Positions 34,200 through 42,275 of a stretch of 64,000 bases of DNA are shown here, one piece after another (position 1 is the stretch's first letter; every line of letters starts with the position of its first letter). Source of the stretch: Pedobacter sp. (GTDB taxonomy: Bacteria; Bacteroidota; Bacteroidia; Sphingobacteriales; Sphingobacteriaceae); contig NZ_JAVHXT010000020.1 of the NCBI RefSeq assembly GCF_031119335.1, positions 1 through 64,000 on the forward strand, read 5' to 3'. A program made the position numbers and the translations under genes. The notes beneath the pieces are model-generated. The model did not search any database. It was not told the origin of the DNA and was given only the letters and a program-made list of their open reading frames with translations.

Positions 34200-34556
34200 A
34201 TGAGTGAGTTATTAAAGACAGTTTTCTTTAGCCTTACATCCATAGTTACACCGCTTGCTATGTTTATCGCAACTTGTATCTATATTTCCAAAAAGATAAA
34301 AACTGATTCTATCCTCTTATTTTTGGGCGCTCTTGTAGGCTTAATAGTTAGCACTGTTAGCTTGGTTATCATTCCTTATTTTATGCGCTCGGGAAGTTAT
34401 TCTTCTCTCGAAATCCAACAAATCTATATGGCAATTGGCATAGTTAGTTTTTTTGGAGGAATTTGCTTCGTTATAGGATTTTTTATATTGATAATGGATG
34501 CGACAAAAGGTAAAAGGGCAAATCAAAATGACTTTCCAGATAGCAATATATTATAA
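34200..34556 (+). CDS. Small integral membrane protein of unknown function
   Basis: A 118-residue protein with three transmembrane segments (about residues 8-28, 38-60 and 77-100) and a short charged cytoplasmic tail. No family recognised. It ends two bases before the lipoprotein gene, so the two are cotranscribed. Confidence 0.7.
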   Translation: MSELLKTVFFSLTSIVTPLAMFIATCIYISKKIKTDSILLFLGALVGLIVSTVSLVIIPYFMRSGSYSSLEIQQIYMAIGIVSFFGGICFVIGFFILIMDATKGKRANQNDFPDSNIL

Positions 34557-34558
34557 TA

Positions 34559-35107
34559 ATGCAGTTTATTAAGAAAGTAAAATCATATAGAAATATTCAT
34601 CCAAAATTGATATTCAGTTTCGGAGCTTTATTCACCTTTCTATTTCTATTATCAACATTAAGCTGCAGTCGTTTACCCAATGTTCAAGGCAAAGGAGAAA
34701 CCTTTTTGCAAGGTGTTTGGAACCAAGACAGCATCCCTAACAAAGAACAACTGAAGTCGTACACCCAGCATCATTTCAAATTTAGCTGCGATTCTTTTTA
34801 CGTAGACTACATTACTCGTTCGAAAGTGAACTACTACAATAACGAATGCTTTAATAACGGTGTTTGGAAAGAGTACGCGAAAGGAACCTACCAAGTTAGA
34901 AACGACACACTGATATTGGTTGGTGATTTTACGAAAGAAAATTACAAGCAAAAGGTTTCTGGCTGCTATCGCAATGGACATTTTATTAGTAACTTTAAAG
35001 TAAAATCGTGGAGCGCTGAACAATTGCAGTTGGAGAATTTAAGCGATCAAACCGAAGTAATACTAAATTTAAAAGAAAAGATAACTTGCGTACAGAAGGC
35101 GCTTTAG
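34559..35107 (+). CDS. Hypothetical lipoprotein
   Basis: A 182-residue protein with a long hydrophobic leader ending in a lipobox, L-S-T-L-S-C at about residue 36, then a beta-rich domain with F-L-Q-G-V-W-N-Q-D-S near its start. Similar lipoproteins occur in Sphingobacteria; I do not know a function. Its ATG at 34559 lies two bases after the upstream stop, and the leader is longer than usual. Confidence 0.75.
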   Translation: MQFIKKVKSYRNIHPKLIFSFGALFTFLFLLSTLSCSRLPNVQGKGETFLQGVWNQDSIPNKEQLKSYTQHHFKFSCDSFYVDYITRSKVNYYNNECFNNGVWKEYAKGTYQVRNDTLILVGDFTKENYKQKVSGCYRNGHFISNFKVKSWSAEQLQLENLSDQTEVILNLKEKITCVQKAL

Positions 35108-35118
35108 GCATTTTACCT

Positions 35119-35143
35119 CATTGCGATGCACGAAGCAATGACG
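35119..35143. repeat. Short palindromic derivative of the cgtcattgcgaggc family
   Basis: cattgcgatgcacgaagcaatg at about 35119-35140 is an arm shortened until it nearly pairs with itself. Confidence 0.6.
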
Positions 35144-35159
35144 AATTAGATTATAAAAT

Positions 35160-35951
35160 ATGAAAAACTTAAAAAAATTAATCCTGGCGTTTGCCATTGT
35201 TTATGCACCAATTGCAGCTAACGCTTGGGGCCTGCTTGGGCACCGTATTGTTGGCGAAATTGCTGATAGTTATTTAACGCCGAATGCTCGTAAAGGCATT
35301 AAGCAAATTTTAGGTAATGAAACTTTAGCTATGAGCGCAAACTGGGCCGATTTTATCAAATCGGATACCAGCTACAGGTATTTGAACAATTGGCACTATG
35401 TAAACTTGCCAGAGGGTTTAGATAAAAGTGGTTTGGGCAATTTTTTAGATGGCTTTAAGGAAGCGAACATCTACAGCAAAACCAATGAAATGATTGCTTT
35501 GCTAAAAGATCCAAAAACACCTGCAGACAAGAAAGTTTTCGCAATGCGCTTATTGGTTCACTTAATTGGCGATATGCACCAGCCAATGCACACTGCTAGA
35601 AAGGAAGATTTAGGTGGTAACAGGATATCTGTGATGTGGTTTGGCCAAAAATCTAACTTGCACAGAGTTTGGGACGAGCAGTTAATCGATTACCAACAAT
35701 TGAGCTATACCGAATATACAAAAGCCATCAACTTTGCTACGCCACAGCAATTAACCGAGTGGAACAAAGCGAGCTTGAAAGATTGTATTTTCGAGTCGTA
35801 CGAGATATGCAATAAAATTTACGCTACAGGCATTAAAAACGATGATAAACTAAGCTATAACTACAACTTCGATTGGATTGGAACATTAAACAATCAATTG
35901 TTAAAGGGTGGTGTGCGTTTGGCTAAAGTGTTGAACGAGATTTATAAGTAG
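35160..35951 (+). CDS. S1/P1-type secreted nuclease
   Basis: A 263-residue zinc nuclease with a signal peptide (cleavage after A-N-A). The mature chain starts with the zinc-binding Trp (W-G-L-L-G-H), and the other ligands are seen in N-W-H-Y-V, H-L-I-G-D-M-H-Q-P-M-H and N-L-H-R-V-W-D. It should cut single-stranded nucleic acids and release 5'-nucleotides outside the cytoplasm, for nutrient recovery. Confidence 0.93.
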   Translation: MKNLKKLILAFAIVYAPIAANAWGLLGHRIVGEIADSYLTPNARKGIKQILGNETLAMSANWADFIKSDTSYRYLNNWHYVNLPEGLDKSGLGNFLDGFKEANIYSKTNEMIALLKDPKTPADKKVFAMRLLVHLIGDMHQPMHTARKEDLGGNRISVMWFGQKSNLHRVWDEQLIDYQQLSYTEYTKAINFATPQQLTEWNKASLKDCIFESYEICNKIYATGIKNDDKLSYNYNFDWIGTLNNQLLKGGVRLAKVLNEIYK

Positions 35952-36005
35952 TTGGTTAATTGTAGCGTTGTTAACCTCACCAACGTATAAGGCAGAAAGA
36001 AAAAT

Positions 36006-36443
36006 ATGAAAAATAAATTAAGTTGCTTTGTACTGCTTATCGCACTATTTGGTTTGGGTTGTAAGAAAGGTTTATCAGACGATATCACCCAGTACAATTG
36101 GGTATTGGAATCTCAAATGGTTACACCTGCAATCACTTTATATGGTAAAACTTCAACAGATTATTTGGCATTGCAAAATCCAGAAGGATGCACCAAGAAC
36201 AATACCCTTAATTTTAAAAAAGACGGTACATATTCCATATCTTCTAATGGTTCTCTTTGTGATATGGCAACAAATAGTTCTAATCAGAAATGGACGAGAA
36301 CAGATAATGAATTGGTCCTAAATTATGATGCCCATCTTAGCGAGAAGTTTTTTATCGAAAAAGACAAGATGACTAAAACAGAAAGTATAGAAATAGAAGG
36401 AAAAAACTACGTGTTTATAACGGTTCGTAAGGCAAAGAAGTAA
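36006..36443 (+). CDS. Lipocalin-like hypothetical lipoprotein
   Basis: A 145-residue protein with a signal and lipobox ending L-G-C-K-K at residue 19. The rest is beta-rich with a late W-T-R-T-D-N-E-L-V-L strand pattern seen in lipocalin-like proteins of Bacteroidota. Its stop codon shares one base with the next start, so it is coupled to the phosphatase gene. Confidence 0.72.
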   Translation: MKNKLSCFVLLIALFGLGCKKGLSDDITQYNWVLESQMVTPAITLYGKTSTDYLALQNPEGCTKNNTLNFKKDGTYSISSNGSLCDMATNSSNQKWTRTDNELVLNYDAHLSEKFFIEKDKMTKTESIEIEGKNYVFITVRKAKK

Positions 36444-36880
36444 TGAAAATCCTCATGGTTTGCTTAGGTAATATTTGTCGTTCGCCTTTGGCGCATGGCA
36501 TTTTGCAACATTTGGCCGATCAAGAAAATTTAGGTTGGCAAGTGCACAGCGCAGGCACTGGAAATTGGCATGTGGGTAATCCGCCAGATAGAAGGAGTGT
36601 TTTGGCCGCCCGTAATTTAGGTTACGATATTGGTGCACAAAGAGCAAGACATTTCAGTACAAGTTTTTTCAACGAGTATGACCATATCTTGGTAATGGAT
36701 AAAAATAACCTGAGAGATGTACTACAATTAACAGAAACGCAAGAGCATCGAAATAAAATCAAGCTCTTTCTTATAGACGATGAGGTTACTGATCCTTATT
36801 ACGACAACGATTTATTTGATCCCGTAAGCAGACAAGTAGAACAGCGTTGTAAAGAAATATTAGAGGAGCTACGTGGTTAG
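36443..36880 (+). CDS. Low molecular weight protein-tyrosine phosphatase
   Basis: A 145-residue phosphatase with the P-loop C-x5-R-S at residues 7-14 (C-L-G-N-I-C-R-S) and the general-acid loop V-T-D-P-Y-Y near 117. It dephosphorylates phosphotyrosine, often in capsule or stress contexts. It overlaps the upstream lipoprotein by one base and the convergent gene by 12. Confidence 0.94.
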   Translation: MKILMVCLGNICRSPLAHGILQHLADQENLGWQVHSAGTGNWHVGNPPDRRSVLAARNLGYDIGAQRARHFSTSFFNEYDHILVMDKNNLRDVLQLTETQEHRNKIKLFLIDDEVTDPYYDNDLFDPVSRQVEQRCKEILEELRG

Positions 36881-36890
36881 CTCCTTTTTG
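36864..36890. terminator. Terminator hairpin inside the converging 3' ends
   Basis: aggagcta at 36864-36871 pairs with tagctcct at 36878-36885, then T residues. The hairpin contains the phosphatase stop codon and the last codons of the opposite gene. Confidence 0.75.
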
Positions 36891-37543
36891 TTTTGAGTTA
36901 AATAAATATAGTTGAACATGCAATAAGTTGCTATTGCACCGAAACTATGCCACAAGAAATGTGTTCCAAAGCTTGCCCATTCCCATTTATCCGCTATGCG
37001 AAAAGTAAGTGCAAAAGCAAAAGATAGCAATGCAAAACCAACCCATTTTCCTGCTTTCCATTTTGTGGCGATAAGATGTAGCAGCACTGGCACCAAAACC
37101 AACAAGGCCATCATTGCGTAATTGATATTGATGAAAAGGTGTGCATTTTGTGTGGTCAATAAATCTCTAAGTGCAAATTGTAATCCGGCATAGCCGAAAA
37201 CCATTAAAACGGCATAAAACCACCTTGTACTTTGCGCCAAAAAATAAATACCAGCAGATACGCAAAGCAGCATAATCGGAAGCCAATCCATCATAATAAA
37301 AACAGACCATTGCCTTAACGAATGATAAACGGTACCACCTATACCACCAATGTAAAGTAAGACCAGACAGTAGCCCAAAAATGGATGTGCCTTGAAATTT
37401 CCTTTGATTTTTATCGTCCAAAAAATGGCAATGAATAAAAAGAAAACTGCGGTGATGGCATTTAGCGGCTCAGGAAAAAGTTGAGCCATATTGGTTTCCG
37501 TATAGATTATTCCTCCATCTGGAGGGAGTTGGTTAATAGACAT
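36869..37543 (-). CDS. Ceramidase-like integral membrane protein
   Basis: A 224-residue protein with seven or so transmembrane segments. E-T-N near the N-terminus, the T-V-Y-H-S segment and the late H-F-L-W-H-S-F-G-A motif provide the Glu/His pattern of the alkaline ceramidase (CREST) superfamily, which are metal-dependent hydrolases. Sphingolipids are found in this phylum, so a ceramide substrate is plausible but unproved. I chose ATG at 37543; 28 upstream in-frame codons look non-coding. Confidence 0.72.
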   Translation of the reverse strand: MSINQLPPDGGIIYTETNMAQLFPEPLNAITAVFFLFIAIFWTIKIKGNFKAHPFLGYCLVLLYIGGIGGTVYHSLRQWSVFIMMDWLPIMLLCVSAGIYFLAQSTRWFYAVLMVFGYAGLQFALRDLLTTQNAHLFININYAMMALLVLVPVLLHLIATKWKAGKWVGFALLSFAFALTFRIADKWEWASFGTHFLWHSFGAIATYCMFNYIYLTQNKKELTT

Positions 37544-37619
37544 GAGCTTATTTTTATTCTTAAAACGTGAAGGTAATTGTTTTTGTTTTAGCTTAACTTT
37601 AGGCTTCTGTAAAACTAAA

Positions 37620-37684
37620 GTAACCACATAGACACATAGCTTTACTTTTAAGTTTATTCTAAAGCTATGTGTCTATGTGGTTAA
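37620..37684. repeat. Inverted repeat between divergent genes
   Basis: aaccacatagacacatagct at 37621-37640 and agctatgtgtctatgtggtt at 37663-37682 are exact complements. The element lies between two divergent genes and may carry or block their promoters. Confidence 0.85.
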
Positions 37685-37704
37685 AATTTAAAAACCAAAC
37701 AAGC

Positions 37705-38250
37705 ATGACAAACCCAAAACTATTTATGATTTTGCTGGGATGTAAACCAAAAGGTAGACATACCGAGCAACACGATATTTTCTTCGCTATTGCAAATGAA
37801 GTGAAAGAGTTGGTGCCCGCAATTAACGCTTTCTGGCCCGAGGCAAATGGAAAAATACATTTAGACGCTTACAGAATTGTAAACAATGTTAATGGTTATA
37901 AAGTAGATGTTGTAGAGAAAAATAGCAAAGCTGATGCTGCAAATCGCTTATTCTTTATGAATTTAGGCGGATATCAAAGTAATGTTTTTGAAGAACTACA
38001 CTATAAAATGTTGATGGTGGCTACAGAAAAAGCTGAGGCTATCAAAAAAGCCAAGGAAAGCGAGTTTTTTATGCAATATTTCAGTCCTCATATAGATGAT
38101 AAATATGGTGTAGATGTGGACGATGTTTTTGAGATTGAAGATGTGTTGCAAGAGGAGATAAAAGCTAAATATCAGTTGATTTTTACACCCACGGATAGTT
38201 TGCCAGAAGATGAAATTGTGTTAGGCTACATGCCAATTGGTAAGTTGTAA
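37705..38250 (+). CDS. DUF1543 domain-containing protein
   Basis: A 181-residue protein. The N-terminal part P-K-L-F-M-I-L-L-G-C-K-P-x-G-R-x-T-E-Q-H-D is the DUF1543 signature; a second, similar half is expected in the family and seen weakly after residue 80. I chose ATG at 37705 because the upstream codons fall in the inverted repeat. Function unknown. Confidence 0.85.
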   Translation: MTNPKLFMILLGCKPKGRHTEQHDIFFAIANEVKELVPAINAFWPEANGKIHLDAYRIVNNVNGYKVDVVEKNSKADAANRLFFMNLGGYQSNVFEELHYKMLMVATEKAEAIKKAKESEFFMQYFSPHIDDKYGVDVDDVFEIEDVLQEEIKAKYQLIFTPTDSLPEDEIVLGYMPIGKL

Positions 38251-38645
38251 TTTTTCTTGTAAACACCTTAATCGTTTCTTGCTAGTCGAGATTATTACAT
38301 GAACTCGCTTTTGCTCGGTTTGTAATCTCGTCTTTTTGAGTTGCGGATTTAAAATCCGCAGATAACTAATTCCGGATTACAAATCCGGAATAGCGACCGT
38401 TCAGCATGACGAGGCGCTTAAAGAAAAAGCGAGCTAATGCATCCACATTGGGCCCGCTAAAACTATAAGGAATTAAGAAGCTTGTTAATGAACTCAAACA
38501 TAAGCCCTGCAAAGTTCATTTTTAATAAAGTATCGGTAAAAGGCTATTATGTGTAGCTGATTGTCTTTGTCATTAAATATTCACAACTTTTTAGCTAAGC
38601 TTTTGTTGCTGTTTTACTTCTTAAATTGCATTAAAAAACAACAAC
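38251..38645. other. 395-base gap with palindromic repeats
   Basis: From 38281 it holds gctagtcgagattattacat, then hairpins gcggatttaaaatccgc and ttccggattacaaatccgga at 38343-38392. The rest, to 38645, shows no gene; it may be the remnant of a lost one. A related repeat lies at 47579. Confidence 0.6.
38281..38392. repeat. gctagtcgag repeat, copy 1, with two hairpins
   Basis: The first 45 bases match 47579-47623 nearly base for base. gagattattaca faces tgtaatctc, so the unit can fold. Two further hairpins follow in this copy only. Confidence 0.75.
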
Positions 38646-39707
38646 ATGTCATTACTTTTTTCACCTATAAAAATTAAAAACATCACTTTAAAAAACCGTA
38701 TTGTGGTTTCGCCAATGTGCGAATATTCATCTATAGACGGTTTTGCGAATAACTGGCACTTGGTGCATTTGGGCAGTAGAGCTGTTGGTGGTGCAGGGCT
38801 TGTCATTACAGAAGCTACGGCAGTATCGCCAGAAGGAAGAATTTCTATTGTAGATTTGGGCATTTGGAAAGATGAGCATAAGGAGAAGTTAAAGGAGATT
38901 GTAGATTTCATCCATGAAAACGGATCTGTAGCGGGCATCCAATTGGCTCACGCAGGCAGAAAAGCAAGCTTCGATATTCCTTGGGAAAATCCCGCACAAG
39001 TATCTAAAGAAAATGGCGGTTGGGATACAGTTGCTCCGAGCGCTATCCAATTCAATTCTAAAGATAAAATGCCCATTGCTTTAGACAAAGCTGGCATCGA
39101 AAAGGTAAAATCAGATTTTAAAGCGGCTGCCAAACGTGCTTTAGAAGCTGGATTTAAAGTAGTGGAAGTACACGCCGCTCACGGTTATTTGCTGCACCAG
39201 TTTTTATCTCCATTAAGCAACCAACGTACAGACGAGTATGGTGGTAGTTTCGAAAACAGAATAAGAATAGTATTGGAGGTTGTTGCTGCGGTGCAGGAAG
39301 TTTGGCCAAAGGAAAACCCCCTATTTGTGCGTATTTCTGCTACCGATTGGGTTAATGGAGGTTGGAACGCAGAAGATTCGGTACAGCTAGCAGGAATCTT
39401 GAAAGAAATAGGAGTAGATGTAATTGACACTTCAACAGGAGGTTTGGCCAGAGAGCAACAAATTCTGGTAGCGCCAAATTATCAGGTAGGTTTTGCGGAA
39501 CAAATTAAGAAGGAAACTGGTATTTTGACAGGTGCAGTGGGCTTAATTACCGAAGCAGCGCAGGCTGAAGCCATTTTGTCCGCAGACCAGGCAGATCTAA
39601 TCTTTATCGCTCGTGAGCTCCTTAGAAACCCATATTTTCCGTTACAAGCTGCCAAACAACTAGGTGATGATGTGAAATGGCCTGTACAATATGAAAGAGC
39701 TAAATAG
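38646..39707 (+). CDS. NADH:flavin oxidoreductase, Old Yellow Enzyme family (YqjM/NamA-like)
   Basis: A 353-residue FMN-dependent ene-reductase. The start S-P-M-C-E-Y-S, with Cys near residue 25, marks the YqjM-like class. The substrate-binding H-A-A-H-G-Y-L and the flavin segments G-G-S-F-E-N-R and the late R-E-L-L-R-N-P-Y are present. It reduces activated double bonds of enals, enones or similar. Stands alone. Confidence 0.92.
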   Translation: MSLLFSPIKIKNITLKNRIVVSPMCEYSSIDGFANNWHLVHLGSRAVGGAGLVITEATAVSPEGRISIVDLGIWKDEHKEKLKEIVDFIHENGSVAGIQLAHAGRKASFDIPWENPAQVSKENGGWDTVAPSAIQFNSKDKMPIALDKAGIEKVKSDFKAAAKRALEAGFKVVEVHAAHGYLLHQFLSPLSNQRTDEYGGSFENRIRIVLEVVAAVQEVWPKENPLFVRISATDWVNGGWNAEDSVQLAGILKEIGVDVIDTSTGGLAREQQILVAPNYQVGFAEQIKKETGILTGAVGLITEAAQAEAILSADQADLIFIARELLRNPYFPLQAAKQLGDDVKWPVQYERAK

Positions 39708-39796
39708 TATTCTTAAACGGAGTGATTTTAACACCGCCAGGTATTTTGTAAAGAATGAAGTTTTTCTATCTTTATAAAGCCAAATGTTAAACGTGT

Positions 39797-40615
39797 ATGC
39801 TTTATAAAGGGTTCCTATTAATCCTATTTTATATCTCTTTTTTTGCAACCCAAGCTGCTGCACAGAAAAAGAAAACGACGAGCTTTTTCTTTGATACTGA
39901 TTTAAGTGTATTAGATGAAAAACAGAAAGAAGCGTTTTCGCAGTTTGTAAGCGAAATGGAGGCTGAAGACATCGTGTCTATTTCGATACTCGGCTATTGC
40001 GATGATAGGGGAAGAAAGGGCTATAACGATACGCTTTCTATAAAAAGAGCCAACTACGTTAAAGATTTACTGCATCAAAGAGGAATTAATACCGATAAAG
40101 TAAAATTGCTTACTGGCAATGGAAAAGTAGATTTAGCAGAACAAAACAACGTAACCGAACAAAGAGCTTACAACAGAAGGGTAGATTTAGTGATAGGTTA
40201 TGTAAAAAGAAAGTTTGCTAACGACAACTCCATTTTATCAGACACACTTAAAGTAGGTGATAAGATTATTCTAGAGAACATCCTTTTTGAAAATAGTAGG
40301 TCGGTGCTTTTGGAAGAATCAATTCCAGTTTTAGAAAGGATAACCAATATCATTAAAGAAAAGAAGCAATACAATATTGCCATACTCGGTCATATTTGTT
40401 GTAATCCGCCAGGTAGAGATGTAAAGGATTTTGAAACTGGTGAGTATAATCTTTCACAAGCAAGAGCAAAAATCATTTACGATTACCTAATTTATAAAGG
40501 AGTGGATAAAAAAAGGTTGACCTATAAAGGTATGATGGCTAATTTCCCTTTGGGCAAAGGCGAAAAGAACGACAGAAGAGTTGAATTACAGATTACCGGC
40601 ATCAACACCAAATAA
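39797..40615 (+). CDS. OmpA-family periplasmic protein with two OmpA-like domains
   Basis: A 272-residue protein with a signal peptide ending A-A-A-Q. Two peptidoglycan-binding OmpA-like domains follow: residues about 30-132 (G-Y-C-D-D-R-G, then N-R-R-V-D-L-V) and 150-270 (L-S-Q-A-R-A, then N-D-R-R-V-E-L). There is no beta-barrel. It probably anchors to the cell wall. An OmpA tandem of this short length is uncommon. Confidence 0.87.
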   Translation: MLYKGFLLILFYISFFATQAAAQKKKTTSFFFDTDLSVLDEKQKEAFSQFVSEMEAEDIVSISILGYCDDRGRKGYNDTLSIKRANYVKDLLHQRGINTDKVKLLTGNGKVDLAEQNNVTEQRAYNRRVDLVIGYVKRKFANDNSILSDTLKVGDKIILENILFENSRSVLLEESIPVLERITNIIKEKKQYNIAILGHICCNPPGRDVKDFETGEYNLSQARAKIIYDYLIYKGVDKKRLTYKGMMANFPLGKGEKNDRRVELQITGINTK

Positions 40616-40635
40616 AGAATTTTAAAACCTTTTGA

Positions 40636-40672
40636 TAAACCTCATAGTTTAAACTTTGGGGTTTTTCTCTTT
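40636..40672 (+). terminator. Weak terminator after the OmpA-like gene
   Basis: aaacctc near 40638 can pair with ggggttt near 40658, followed by T residues; the stem is short and imperfect. Confidence 0.45.
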
Positions 40673-40741
40673 TATTAGCAATTTGATTTTTACTTTTGAA
40701 GCGAGCTTCATCGCTTATTGATACGATTTAAATATAATAGC

Positions 40742-41047
40742 ATGTTTGATAAATTAATGGCTGCACAAGGCAAAGCCGAAGAAATTAAGAAAAGATTAGA
40801 TACCATTTCGGTATTTGGCGAGGTAGAAGGTGGCGCAATTAAAGTTACCGCTACTGCAAATAAAGCGATTACTGCTATCGCAATTACCGACGAATTTTAT
40901 GAAAAAGCCGACAAAGAAGAACTAGAAGAACTGTTACAGGCTGCGGTTAATAAAGCGCTTGCACAAGCCGACCAAGTTAGTGCAGTTGAAATGCAAGCGG
41001 CAACTAAAGATATGTTGGGCGGTTTAGGTGGTTTGTTCGGCGGTTAA
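40742..41047 (+). CDS. YbaB/EbfC family nucleoid-associated protein
   Basis: A 101-residue DNA-binding protein starting M-F-D-K-L-M, the usual family start; eight upstream codons from a TTG are in frame but unlikely. The helical first half and Gly-rich end (G-G-L-G-G-L-F-G-G) are typical. YbaB dimers bind DNA and can affect nucleoid structure. The usual dnaX-recR neighbours are absent. Confidence 0.88.
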   Translation: MFDKLMAAQGKAEEIKKRLDTISVFGEVEGGAIKVTATANKAITAIAITDEFYEKADKEELEELLQAAVNKALAQADQVSAVEMQAATKDMLGGLGGLFGG

Positions 41048-41129
41048 GCTTGAAAGACTAAAGGTGAAAGACTAAAGCTTTCTCCTTTGCACCCCGATTT
41101 CTTATATCTTAATACTCAAATCTAAAAAA

Positions 41130-41807
41130 ATGAAATACACTTATTACGGGCAGTCGTGCTTTCTATTAGAAACATCGTCGGCAAAACTATTATTTGATCC
41201 TTTTATTAGTGGAAATCCATTAGCGAAAAACATTGACATAGCTAAAATTGAAGCCGACTACATTTTGGTAAGTCATGGTCATGCAGACCACGTAGCAGAT
41301 TTGGTCGATATTGCCAAAAGAACAAACGCAAAAGTCATCTGTATGCCAGAAATAGCAGGATGGCTGCAAAAGCAAGGTGTTACCAATATCCACGATATGA
41401 ACATTGGCAAGTTTAAATTCGATTTTGGAACTGTTCGTATGGTTACAGCAACACACTCTAGCAGTTTGCCAGATGGTTCTTATGGAGGTAATCCGGCAGG
41501 TTTTGTGTTAGATGTTGATGACAAACAGATTTATTTTGCAGGCGATACAGGTTTAACCCTAGAGATGAAACTTTTGGCCGAACTGTACAAGTTGGAGTAT
41601 GCTATTTTACCAATTGGCGGTAATTACACCATGGATGCCAGCGATGCTGCAATAGCTGCAGAATATGTAAACTGCAATAAAGTAATTGGTGTACATTATG
41701 ATTCTTTCCCAGTAATTGAGATTGATAAATACACTGCCGTTGAAGTATTTAAAAGAGCACAAAAACAATTGTTATTGCCTGCAATTGGCGAAACGATAGA
41801 ATTGTAG
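41130..41807 (+). CDS. UPF0173 metal-dependent hydrolase
   Basis: A 225-residue metallo-beta-lactamase-fold protein. The metal motif is S-H-G-H-A-D-H, with later ligands in A-T-H-S-S and F-A-G-D-T-G, and a final H-Y-D-S-F-P. The UPF0173 family has no settled substrate. It follows ybaB and may be cotranscribed. Confidence 0.9.
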   Translation: MKYTYYGQSCFLLETSSAKLLFDPFISGNPLAKNIDIAKIEADYILVSHGHADHVADLVDIAKRTNAKVICMPEIAGWLQKQGVTNIHDMNIGKFKFDFGTVRMVTATHSSSLPDGSYGGNPAGFVLDVDDKQIYFAGDTGLTLEMKLLAELYKLEYAILPIGGNYTMDASDAAIAAEYVNCNKVIGVHYDSFPVIEIDKYTAVEVFKRAQKQLLLPAIGETIEL

Positions 41808-41822
41808 TATTTGACTTTAATT

Positions 41823-41905
41823 AGACTTACGAAGTTTTTAAATGGCAAAGCCCTCAACTTTACCATTAAAATAACAGCATACAAAAGTTAAACTTCGTAA
41901 GTCTA
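41823..41905. repeat. Spaced inverted repeat of the cttacgaagttt family
   Basis: agacttacgaagttt at 41823-41837 is complemented exactly by 41891-41905, with 53 bases between. The arms match those at 25379-25411. Confidence 0.85.
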
Positions 41906-41910
41906 AAATA

Positions 41911-41946
41911 AAAAAGTCCCGACATTACATCGGGACTTTCTTTTTG
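41911..41946. terminator. Bidirectional terminator
   Basis: aaagtcccga at 41914-41923 pairs with tcgggacttt at 41931-41940, with A-run before and T-run after, so it can serve both converging genes. Confidence 0.8.
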
Positions 41947-41950
41947 TCAG

Positions 41951-42226
41951 TTAGCCTTTCTTTTTAGCGGCTGCCTTGTTTGCTTTATACCTCATATCAG
42001 CAGTTCCATCTTTCTTCTTCGGTCCTGCTACAACCACTTTATTAGCCTTGTTTTCTTTGTAACGCATATCTGGCGTACCGTCGGCTTTAAGCTTTACACT
42101 TGTAGATTTAGTTTTTGTAGTTACTGTAGTTTTTTTAGGGGTTTGCTTTACTGTTGTAGTAGTTTGCGCAAATGTAGTGCTTAAGCCAAATAGGGCAATA
42201 GCAGCTAGAGTTAAGAATTTTTTCAT
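41951..42226 (-). CDS. Small secreted protein with D-G-T-x-D-M-R-Y-K repeats
   Basis: A 91-residue, very basic protein with a signal peptide ending T-F-A-Q. A Thr/Lys-rich stretch is followed by two tandem copies of a D-G-T-P/A-D-M-R-Y-K-x-N-K-A motif about 27 residues apart. Similar repeats occur in small proteins of related Sphingobacteria, as I recall. Function is unknown; the charge suggests it binds a polyanion. Confidence 0.78.
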   Translation of the reverse strand: MKKFLTLAAIALFGLSTTFAQTTTTVKQTPKKTTVTTKTKSTSVKLKADGTPDMRYKENKANKVVVAGPKKKDGTADMRYKANKAAAKKKG

Positions 42227-42275
42227 TTTCAGTAGTATTATTTTAGTGTTTAATAACGATGTAATATACAGAATG

